13,615 bases of DNA from NCBI GenBank assembly GCA_020025755.1, contig JAHHRO010000046.1, positions 1 through 13,615 of the forward strand, read 5' to 3'. The notes beneath the pieces were generated by a model. The model was not told the origin of the DNA and did not search any database. It worked only from the letters and a program-made list of their open reading frames with translations. Shown piece by piece: positions 1 to 5,771 of the stretch. How positions within the stretch are numbered: the first letter of the stretch is position 1; each line of letters opens with the position of its first letter. The translations under genes and the position numbers were made by a program. The DNA comes from Butyricicoccus sp. (GTDB lineage Bacteria; Bacillota; Clostridia; Oscillospirales; Butyricicoccaceae).

Positions 1-62
1 CCATCCTCTGTTTCCGTCCATCGTATCATAGATTTGCCGCAGACAGAGCATCGATGAGACAT
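1..62 (-). CDS. Partial small CDS leaving the left edge, possible zinc-ribbon start
   Basis: Reading leftward from an ATG at 62, the frame stays open to the edge and encodes 20 residues beginning MSHRCSVCGKSM. The CxxCG pair resembles the first half of a zinc ribbon. The support is mostly positional: a consensus promoter at 108-136 points this way and has no other target in the window. I see no convincing Shine-Dalgarno sequence before the ATG. A second frame is also open to the edge, through ATGs at about 74 and 53, so the frame choice is uncertain. The function is unknown. Confidence 0.3.
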   Translation of the reverse strand, partial: MSHRCSVCGKSMIRWTETED

Positions 63-107
63 AATAACACATCCAATCTAAAAAGTTATTCAGTGCAGAA
101 TATCTTT

Positions 108-136
108 ATTATAAAAGGAAACTTTAAGGTTTTCAA
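108..136 (-). promoter_or_regulatory. Sigma-A type promoter reading toward the left edge
   Basis: On the minus strand there is TTGAAA (131-136), a spacer of exactly 17 nt, and TATAAT (108-113). Transcription would start near 101, leaving a leader of about 39 nt before the ATG at 62. It lies just downstream of the terminator of the secreted-protein gene, so it starts a separate unit. Confidence 0.7.
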
Positions 137-159
137 TGTGTTTTAAGGAGACGCTGTTG

Positions 160-193
160 ATAAAAGAGGCAGATGCATTGCATCTGCCTCTTT
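160..193 (-). terminator. Intrinsic terminator of the secreted repeat protein gene
   Basis: A perfect 15-bp inverted repeat (163-177 with 179-193, centred on 178) is followed on the minus strand by TTTTATC. It begins 22 nt after the stop codon of the gene at 215-859. Confidence 0.85.
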
Positions 194-214
194 GTATTCA
201 TATACAGGAGATCG

Positions 215-859
215 TTACTCTGTGAAGCCCTTTTGCGTACATGCAAGGGAGATGACATGTTCTTCCTTTGCGCCCGATGGGGTGTGGCGAGTGAAGCTGT
301 AATTGACAGAGGATTTTTCTGTCTCGTTTCCTTCTGTTACAAGGAAGTTTCTTGTGACCTTGCCGCTCCGGTTGTAAAGAACCTCACCGGAAACGCGATA
401 TGCACGGGAGATCTCGCTGTCAAGGCTCCAGTCAAAGGTTGCGGTGACTCTGCATGACAGAAGCAGTGTACCCTTTGCACTGTACTGCGCCATGGTTTTG
501 CGGAAGATATCCGTGTTATAGGATTGCAGGGTATCGAAAATAGGCGGCTGATTCGAATAGATTTTTTCAATGGTATAGCTGCCATCGGATTGTTCGATCC
601 GGCGTGTGGAAATCAGGTATCCGTTATCAGGATCATAAATCAGCGGCTCCTTAGACTCCAAAGAGGGAGCCTGACTCGAGTAAATCTTTTCAATGGTATA
701 GCCACCATCTGAATCTTCGATACGCTGTGTGGAAATGAGATATCCGTGATCCGGATCATAAACGAGTGGTGCACTGGCAGCGAAAGCAGTGCTGCCAGCA
801 ATGGTACTGGTCAGTAAAGTTGCAGCAAGCAGTCCTTTATAAATCTTTTTCATTCTCAT
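215..859 (-). CDS. Secreted protein with two 41-residue repeats, unknown function
   Basis: This 214-residue protein has a basic N-terminus (MRMKKIYKG), a hydrophobic stretch to about residue 25 and a likely signal-peptidase site near AFA-A. Residues 31-62 and 72-103 are near-identical repeats built on YDPD-GYLIST-RIE-SDG-YTIEKIYS. The C-terminal part (about 110-214) is polar and beta-prone, with two cysteines (136 and 207) that could form a disulfide. The GAAAGGAG ribosome site lies 4 nt before the ATG at 859 and 10 nt before the in-frame ATG at 853, so either may be used. It is monocistronic, with its own terminator. I do not recognise the family. An exported or wall-associated role is inferred from the signal peptide alone. 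Confidence 0.8.
   Translation of the reverse strand: MRMKKIYKGLLAATLLTSTIAGSTAFAASAPLVYDPDHGYLISTQRIEDSDGGYTIEKIYSSQAPSLESKEPLIYDPDNGYLISTRRIEQSDGSYTIEKIYSNQPPIFDTLQSYNTDIFRKTMAQYSAKGTLLLSCRVTATFDWSLDSEISRAYRVSGEVLYNRSGKVTRNFLVTEGNETEKSSVNYSFTRHTPSGAKEEHVISLACTQKGFTE
551..769 (-). repeat. Two in-gene tandem repeat units, period 123 bp
   Basis: Units 674-769 and 551-646 encode residues 31-62 and 72-103 of the secreted protein. Blocks such as TTTTCAATGGTATAGC and the GGATCATAAA segment are shared on the plus strand, so the duplication is visible in DNA as well as protein. Most differences look like substitutions rather than indels. Confidence 0.8.
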
Positions 860-954
860 GCAACTCCTTTCTTGTTGATAATATAACACTTCATATTGTG
901 AAAGGAAATACTTATATTAGACAAAATTTTGACAATTATTTTGTTGAAATTACT

Positions 955-989
955 ATATTAAAGAGAGGGCTGAAATCAGTCCTCTCTTT
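955..989 (-). terminator. Intrinsic terminator overlapping the end of the polyferredoxin gene
   Basis: An arm at 960-972 pairs with 977-989 (one G-U pair), with the AAAGAGAGG core on one side and CCTCTCTTT on the other. On the minus strand it is followed by TTTAATATAG. The TGA stop (976-978) and the last codons lie inside the hairpin. The U-tract is only moderate. Confidence 0.65.
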
Positions 990-1854
990 GAGTGTGTCCA
1001 TGGGAACGGTATTTGTGCATGGTTTGTAAAATGGGGTTTATGATCGCGCCGGTGGGACAGCTTTTTTTACATTTGCCGCAGCGTACGCATAGGCGGCTCT
1101 CCGGATCCTTGTGCAGATCGATATCCATGGGACAGACGGACTTGCATTTTCCGCAGTCCACACACTTGGAAGCGTCCACTTCATAGCGCAGGAGCGAGAT
1201 GGGATTGAACAGGCCATAGATCGCGCCCAGAGGGCAAAGATAGCGGCAGAATGGGCGGTGCACAACAATGCCGCATACGATCACAGCAATGAGAATGGCA
1301 AGTTTCCAGAGGAATAGATTGCCTGCCGCTGCGCGAATGCCTGCATCTGCCACGGTAAGGGGGATACCTCCGAACAGGATGCCCGCCGGACAGATGTACT
1401 TACAGAAGGTAGGATCGCCGATCCCGACAGGACTTACAAGAAAAATGGGGAACAGGATCACAAAGAAAATGAGCAGCAGATACTTGATGCTGCGCAGGAA
1501 GCGATCTGCAGGCAGTTTCTTGCGCTTGATGGGAAAGGGGATCTTGTGCAGAAGTTCCTGAAATAGACCGAATGGGCATAGCCAGCCGCACACGAAGCGT
1601 CCGAAAAACGCGCCGAATGCCATCAGGAAGCCGAGCACATAAAACGAAACCTGTCGTCCACGGCTGCCCAGAACGGCTTGCAGGGAACCGATGGGACACG
1701 CGCCCACAGCACCGGGGCAGGAATAACAATTGAGTCCGGGCAAACAGATGAGTTTGAGCGGCCCTTCATAGATCTTGCCCTCCGCAAAGCCGCGCACATA
1801 GCCATTGGTGAGCGCAGCAAAACATGCCTGTACAAAAAGTCTCAGATGTTTCAT
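976..1854 (-). CDS. Membrane polyferredoxin, NapH/YccM-like 4Fe-4S protein
   Basis: This 292-residue integral membrane iron-sulfur protein has hydrophobic segments around residues 70-88, 122-142, 155-170 and 183-199. They are interspersed with the CxxxCP motifs typical of the NapH/NosR/YccM group: CGWLCP (89-94), CKYICP (151-156) and CRYLCP (203-208), plus a CYSCPGAVGAC cluster (43-53). The C-terminus holds two ferredoxin clusters, at C231/234/237/241 and C256/259/262/266, each last cysteine followed by proline. Start 1854 was chosen over an upstream in-frame start because GGAG lies 9 nt before it and it follows the small CXXC gene by one base. Known relatives pass electrons between cytoplasmic donors and membrane or exported partners. 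In this operon the likely partner is the thioredoxin-like lipoprotein, which is inference. Confidence 0.9.
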   Translation of the reverse strand: MKHLRLFVQACFAALTNGYVRGFAEGKIYEGPLKLICLPGLNCYSCPGAVGACPIGSLQAVLGSRGRQVSFYVLGFLMAFGAFFGRFVCGWLCPFGLFQELLHKIPFPIKRKKLPADRFLRSIKYLLLIFFVILFPIFLVSPVGIGDPTFCKYICPAGILFGGIPLTVADAGIRAAAGNLFLWKLAILIAVIVCGIVVHRPFCRYLCPLGAIYGLFNPISLLRYEVDASKCVDCGKCKSVCPMDIDLHKDPESRLCVRCGKCKKSCPTGAIINPILQTMHKYRSHGHTQRED

Positions 1855-1855
1855 A

Positions 1856-2002
1856 TCAGCCCACTCCAATACATTCCAAACAGATTTTGGTTGCTTTGCG
1901 CAGTACGATCGCCGCTTCGCCATCGACCGCCCCGTAAAAGATCAGAAGTGCGCTCAAAATAAGAAGCGCAGGCGCGATGTACTTTTTATTCCGCTGCTGC
2001 AT
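1856..2002 (-). CDS. CD1871A-type small membrane CXXC protein
   Basis: This 48-residue protein has a short basic start (MQQRNKKY), one hydrophobic helix (about 8-24), a GE pair at 28-29, and a terminal KATKICLECIGVG block with the CLEC pair at C41/C44. This matches my recollection of the CD1871A family of CXXC proteins in Clostridia. Start 2002 has GAGG 9 nt upstream. An upstream in-frame ATG at 2068 would lie deep inside the preceding gene. It overlaps the thioredoxin gene by 17 nt and is followed after one base by the polyferredoxin start, so the three are almost certainly cotranscribed and translationally coupled. It may relay electrons or dithiols between its neighbours, but no function is established that I know of. 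Confidence 0.85.
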   Translation of the reverse strand: MQQRNKKYIAPALLILSALLIFYGAVDGEAAIVLRKATKICLECIGVG

Positions 2003-2648
2003 CAGATTTTTCCTCAGGCTCGCCAGCGTCCGGTGTGTCTGCTGCATCATCGGTTGCAGCCTCGTCATCAGATGCGTCTGCGTTTGCCTCTACCAGTGCC
2101 AGACGTGTCTCAAGCTCCTTTGCCCAGACTTCCTTATCTTTTGCACCCATGATCCCCTGACCGACCAGCTTGCCCTCACTGTCAAAGAAGAACGTGACTG
2201 GTACGGCAGAAGTTGCCGTCAGGACAGGGAGCAGACCTTCGGAGGGCTGAAGATGGAGATAGTCCGCCTTGGTTTGAGAAACTATATCCTTTGCAACGGT
2301 CAGCATATCTTCGCTTCCATCCAGGTCGGCACATACACCAATGATTTGGTAATCCGTACCGCCAACCGCTGCAAGTTCTCCAAGTTCAGGCATTTCCTTG
2401 ATGCAGGGATTGCAGAAGGTCGCCCAGACGTTCATCATGGTGAGTTTCGTGTTGGCAAATATAGAGTCGTCTACATCGTTTCCTTCCAGATCTTTTGCCG
2501 TGAATTTTAGGGAAGCTGCTTCTGCTTCGTCCTGCTGTGCCGTGTTGGATGGCGGAGATGGCGGAGTTACTTCTGTCGTACTGGAAGGCTGTGCGCCGCA
2601 TCCGGAGAGAAGTGCGAGTAAAAGAAGTGTAGATATCGTTTTTTTCAT
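1986..2648 (-). CDS. TlpA/ResA-like thioredoxin-fold lipoprotein
   Basis: This 220-residue protein has a lipoprotein signal: basic MKK, a leucine-rich core and lipobox LLSGC with C17 as the lipidated cysteine. A low-complexity Pro/Ser/Thr linker (20-40) leads into a thioredoxin-like domain (about 47-185). The redox motif WATFCNPC has C79 and C82, and the cis-proline is in VPVTF (P150). It should sit on the outer face of the membrane and reduce or exchange disulfides, as in the TlpA/ResA family. The residues after about 188 form an unusual acidic Asp/Glu/Ala tail. AGGA lies 8 nt before the ATG. It is the first gene of the operon, and no CcdA/DsbD-type electron donor is present; the polyferredoxin may take that place. 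Confidence 0.92.
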   Translation of the reverse strand: MKKTISTLLLLALLSGCGAQPSSTTEVTPPSPPSNTAQQDEAEAASLKFTAKDLEGNDVDDSIFANTKLTMMNVWATFCNPCIKEMPELGELAAVGGTDYQIIGVCADLDGSEDMLTVAKDIVSQTKADYLHLQPSEGLLPVLTATSAVPVTFFFDSEGKLVGQGIMGAKDKEVWAKELETRLALVEANADASDDEAATDDAADTPDAGEPEEKSDAAAE

Positions 2649-2679
2649 AAATAAAATCCTCTCTTAAAATGATTGTATT

Positions 2680-2685
2680 AGTATA
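2680..2685 (-). promoter_or_regulatory. Candidate -10 element for the thioredoxin operon
   Basis: TATACT on the minus strand lies about 32 bases upstream of the tlpA-like start. The matching -35 position (TTTTCT at 17 nt) is poor, so this assignment is tentative. Confidence 0.35.
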
Positions 2686-2735
2686 TCATACTTATAGGAG
2701 AAAGAAAAGAAAAACTGTAAAATACATTGCCTTTA

Positions 2736-2744
2736 TGATATAAT
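2736..2744 (+). promoter_or_regulatory. Extended -10 promoter for truA-proC
   Basis: TGATATAAT is a TGn-extended -10 with a perfect TATAAT hexamer, about 62 bases upstream of the truA start. The -35 region is weak, which fits an extended -10 promoter. It faces away from the divergent thioredoxin operon. Confidence 0.5.
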
Positions 2745-2805
2745 AACGCTGAATCAGTAGAACGTGGATGGGGCAGGCACTTGTCTGACGCATGGAGGAG
2801 GCGCA

Positions 2806-3570
2806 ATGCAGAACTTTCAAATTACGATCGCCTATGATGGCAGCCGCTATCATGGCTGGCAGAGGCTCAAAAACGAGCAGACCATTCAGGGCAAGATTGA
2901 ATCCGTATTGTCTGAGATGGTGGGGCATCAGGTGGAGATTCATGGCGCAGGGCGTACGGATGCAGGGGTGCATGCACGCGCACAGGTCGCACACTTTAAG
3001 ATCCGGACGGCAAATTCGCCGCAGGAGATCGCACGGTATCTCAACCGTTATTTACCCGAGGATATTGCAGTGACGGACTGCACCTACGCGGAGGAACGCT
3101 TTCATGCAAGGCTCAATGCGACGGGAAAGCGGTATATCTATCGAATCTGGAACAGTGAGGTTCCCAATGTGTTTGAACGCAAGTATCTTTGCCGTATAGA
3201 GGAACCGATCGATCTTGAGAAAATGCGGCAGGCGGCTGGAGAACTCGTTGGAAAACATGATTTTCGGGCGTTCTGCGGCAATAAAAAAATGAAGAAATCC
3301 ACCGTGCGCACGTTGTATCGTGCGGAAGTGGAGCGGATCGGCGCAGAGGTGCGCATGACCTTTGAGGGAACGGGATTTTTACAGAATATGGTGCGTATTC
3401 TGGCAGGGACACTCATGGAGGTTGGCATTGGTAAGCGTGACCCTGCGGACATGCGACAGATCCTGAAGAGCGGAGATCGGGCGCAGGCTGGGATCACGAT
3501 GCCGCCGCAGGGACTTATTTTAGACGCTGTATTCTACAGCAGCGAGCAGGAAAAAGGAGACGAAACATGA
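2806..3570 (+). CDS. truA: tRNA pseudouridine(38-40) synthase TruA
   Basis: This 254-residue protein matches the usual TruA length. It starts MQNFQITIAYDGSRYHGWQ, a family hallmark. The catalytic aspartate is D52 in GAGRTDAGVHA. Further conserved blocks are FHARLNATGKRYIYRIWN, HDFRAFCG and GTGFLQNMVRILAGTL. It converts uridines 38-40 of the tRNA anticodon arm to pseudouridine in the cytoplasm. The ATG at 2806 was chosen because GGAGG lies 7 nt before it; the upstream in-frame ATG at 2764 lacks a site and precedes the conserved start. Its TGA overlaps the proC ATG (ATGA), so the two genes are coupled. Confidence 0.97.
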   Translation: MQNFQITIAYDGSRYHGWQRLKNEQTIQGKIESVLSEMVGHQVEIHGAGRTDAGVHARAQVAHFKIRTANSPQEIARYLNRYLPEDIAVTDCTYAEERFHARLNATGKRYIYRIWNSEVPNVFERKYLCRIEEPIDLEKMRQAAGELVGKHDFRAFCGNKKMKKSTVRTLYRAEVERIGAEVRMTFEGTGFLQNMVRILAGTLMEVGIGKRDPADMRQILKSGDRAQAGITMPPQGLILDAVFYSSEQEKGDET

Positions 3571-4352
3571 AGATCGGTTTTTTCGGATTTGGAAACATGG
3601 CACAGGCGATGGCACGGGGGCTGTATCAGAAAGAGGCGATCGCACCGCACGATGTTTATGCATGCGCACGCGATTGGGATAAGCTGTGCAGAAATACGGA
3701 GCCCTTTGGCTTTGTGCCATGCCGCAGTGCAGAGGAAATGATCGAGCAGGTTGATATGGTCGTGATCGCGGTCAAGCCGCATATGATCCCGAATCTCCTG
3801 CCTGTTTTGCGAAATGCGCTTATCGGTAAGATCGTGGTTTCGGTTGCCGCAGGTTACACGCTACAGCGTTATGAGACCATGCTGGGAAAGGATGTGCATA
3901 TGATATGCACCATCCCCAATACCCCGATCGCTGTCGGGGAGGGCGTCATCGTGTGCGAGCAGGAGCATAGCCTGACGGAAGAAGAATACGCACGGTTTTA
4001 TGAACTGTTTTCCAAAACGGCACTCATTCAGCCTGTGGAGGGTCATCTGCTTGGGATCGCCGGTACGGTTGCAGGCTGTTCTCCGGCGTTTATCGGCATG
4101 TTCTTGGAAGCACTGGGCGATGCAGGCGTGAAGTATGGTCTGCCGCGTGCCTTGGCATATCGGCTGGCTGGACAGGCGATATGCGGCACCGGTAAACTGC
4201 ATGTGATGACCGGCACGCATCCGGGAGAAATGAAGGACGCGGTGTGTTCGCCGGGCGGCACGACTATTCGCGGCGTCAGTGCGCTGGAGGAAAATGGATT
4301 CCGCGGTGCGATCCTGCGTGCCGTGGATGCGGTCGAGGCTGCAAGCAAGTAA
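3567..4352 (+). CDS. proC: Pyrroline-5-carboxylate reductase
   Basis: This 261-residue protein begins with the NAD(P)-binding Rossmann motif GFGNMA (7-12). It contains AVKP (68-71), PNTP (117-120) and the P5CR signature HPGEMKDAVCSPGGTT with GVSALE and GFRGA (about 218-248). It catalyses the last step of proline synthesis, reducing pyrroline-5-carboxylate to proline. It is the second gene of the truA-proC pair with a 4-nt overlap and ends at a strong bidirectional terminator. Nothing is odd in sequence or length. The pairing with truA probably reflects shared transcription rather than shared function. Confidence 0.96.
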   Translation: MKIGFFGFGNMAQAMARGLYQKEAIAPHDVYACARDWDKLCRNTEPFGFVPCRSAEEMIEQVDMVVIAVKPHMIPNLLPVLRNALIGKIVVSVAAGYTLQRYETMLGKDVHMICTIPNTPIAVGEGVIVCEQEHSLTEEEYARFYELFSKTALIQPVEGHLLGIAGTVAGCSPAFIGMFLEALGDAGVKYGLPRALAYRLAGQAICGTGKLHVMTGTHPGEMKDAVCSPGGTTIRGVSALEENGFRGAILRAVDAVEAASK

Positions 4353-4358
4353 GTATAT

Positions 4359-4392
4359 AAAAATGCGGTATTCTATAGAATACCGCATTTTT
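4359..4392. terminator. Bidirectional terminator between proC and the purine operon
   Basis: A perfect 15-bp stem (4359-4373 with 4378-4392) around the loop TATA is flanked by A5 and T5, so it works on both strands. It ends the plus-strand truA-proC unit and the minus-strand guaD-xdh operon, whose stop lies at 4400. Confidence 0.93.
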
Positions 4393-4399
4393 ATGGATT

Positions 4400-4888
4400 T
4401 TATTGAATTTGCACTTGTTTCCGTGTTTCGCGGATTGCCTGCTCCACAGCGTTCAGGATATTTTCATAGCCTGTGCAGCGACAGAGATGGCCGGAAATAC
4501 GCTTTTTCAGCTCATCGCGTGTGTAATTCTTGCCGCTCATGACGATCTCAAGCGCGGAGAGGATGAGACCCGGTGTACAGAAACCGCACTGCACCGCACA
4601 TTGATCGATGAATGCTTGTTGAATGGTGGTCAGTGTACCATCGTTCCTGCGCAGACCTTCCACGGTCAGGATGGATTTTCCGGCTGCCCACACGGACAGA
4701 TAGATACAGGAATCCACGGCCTTTCCGTCGATCAAAACGGTGCAGGCTCCACATTCTCCTACCTCACAGCCACGCTTGACGCTGGTCAGCCCCAAACGCT
4801 CACGCAAGGTATCAAGCAGAGCTTCGCCCTCCTCCACGGCAATGGAAGTCGGTTGACCATTGACGGTCAGTTCAATGATTTGCAGCAT
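4400..4888 (-). CDS. xdhC: Xanthine dehydrogenase-type 2Fe-2S subunit
   Basis: This 162-residue protein is the small subunit of a molybdenum hydroxylase. The N-terminal plant-type [2Fe-2S] cluster uses C41, C46, C49 and C61 (GCEVGECGACTVLIDG then DSC). The second cluster in the helical domain uses C101, C104, C136 and C138 (QCGFCTPG and CRCTGYENI). It relays electrons from the molybdenum site to the FAD subunit. Start 4888 gives the standard LTVNG beginning; AGGAGG lies about 11 nt upstream, inside the FAD gene, whose stop ends one base before this start. It is the last gene of the operon. The symbol follows E. coli XdhABC usage. The substrate is inferred from the neighbours, mainly guaD. Confidence 0.93.
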   Translation of the reverse strand: MLQIIELTVNGQPTSIAVEEGEALLDTLRERLGLTSVKRGCEVGECGACTVLIDGKAVDSCIYLSVWAAGKSILTVEGLRRNDGTLTTIQQAFIDQCAVQCGFCTPGLILSALEIVMSGKNYTRDELKKRISGHLCRCTGYENILNAVEQAIRETRKQVQIQ

Positions 4889-4889
4889 A

Positions 4890-5771
4890 TCAGCACACCC
4901 CTCCTGCTTGTTCGGCAGCTGCACGGATGGTGCGGCGTGCCAGTTCTTCAATCAGTTGCAAACGGAATTCACGGCTTGCACGCCAGCTGGAACGCGGCGC
5001 GGCATGCCGCGCGGCAGCCTGTGCGATCTCATCCAGTAAAGCATCGTCCAGAATGTGTCCGGCAGCGATGGCTTCCGCCTCCGGACAGCGGATGGGGGTC
5101 GGTGCGGCAACACCATAGGCAAGACGTAATTGGGAAATGGTCTTTTTGTTCTCTGCCAGTTTGACAAGTGCCGCACAGCCAAGGGTCGCGATCTCCATTG
5201 CAGCACGCTTGCCATATTTGGTATAATGTCCACCGAAGCCCTGATAGTTCTCGGGACGGATGCGGATTTCAGTCAGGATCTCGTCGCGGCGGCGTACCGT
5301 GTGGCCTGGAGCGGTATGAAACTCCGTGCTGGGAACGATGCGTGTGCCTTGTGCGCTTTGCAGTACAAGTTCGGCATTGAGTGCAAGCATCATGGGCGCA
5401 GAGTCTGCACTGGTTGCGCCGTTGCACAGGTTGCCGCCGATGGTTCCGGTTTCGCGCGTCTGTGGTCCGCCGACCTGATCGACTGCGATGCCTAGTGCAG
5501 GAATGTGGGTTTGGATGATCTCATTTGCAGTGATCGCCGCAAATGGTGTGCAGGAGCCGATCACGATGGTTCCGTCTGCCGCCCTATGTACACCGGTCAG
5601 TTCGGGAAGTTCATGGATGGAAACCAGAGAAGCACCTGCCATCTTACCCTCGCGGACGCGAATGAGCACATCGGTGCCGCCGGCGATCAGTATGCTGTCC
5701 GGATCGTCCTGCAATGCGCGCAGTGCATCGGCAACCGATGCTGCACGGTAAACGCGCTTGATATCAAACAT
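4890..5771 (-). CDS. xdhB: Xanthine dehydrogenase-type FAD subunit
   Basis: This 293-residue protein belongs to the FAD-binding middle subunit family (CoxM/XdhB). The two FAD signatures are IAGGTDVL (29-36) and TIGGNLCNGATSAD (110-123). The C-terminal half matches the CO dehydrogenase flavoprotein C-terminal domain (KYGKRAAMEIA and SQLRLAYG). It should pass electrons from the iron-sulfur subunit to NAD or another acceptor. AGGAGG lies 8-9 nt before the ATG at 5771, and the start overlaps the end of the molybdenum subunit gene by 8 nt, so the genes are coupled. Confidence 0.93.
   Translation of the reverse strand: MFDIKRVYRAASVADALRALQDDPDSILIAGGTDVLIRVREGKMAGASLVSIHELPELTGVHRAADGTIVIGSCTPFAAITANEIIQTHIPALGIAVDQVGGPQTRETGTIGGNLCNGATSADSAPMMLALNAELVLQSAQGTRIVPSTEFHTAPGHTVRRRDEILTEIRIRPENYQGFGGHYTKYGKRAAMEIATLGCAALVKLAENKKTISQLRLAYGVAAPTPIRCPEAEAIAAGHILDDALLDEIAQAAARHAAPRSSWRASREFRLQLIEELARRTIRAAAEQAGGVC

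Noticed and set aside
938..957. Plus-strand TTGACA-TATATT-like promoter at about 929-959
   Set aside because: The spacer is 19 nt and it would read antisense into the polyferredoxin gene; it looks like chance in AT-rich DNA.
1977..2510. Plus-strand 177-residue open frame
   Set aside because: It is opposite the thioredoxin lipoprotein, which has a clear lipobox, CxxC motif and ribosome site.
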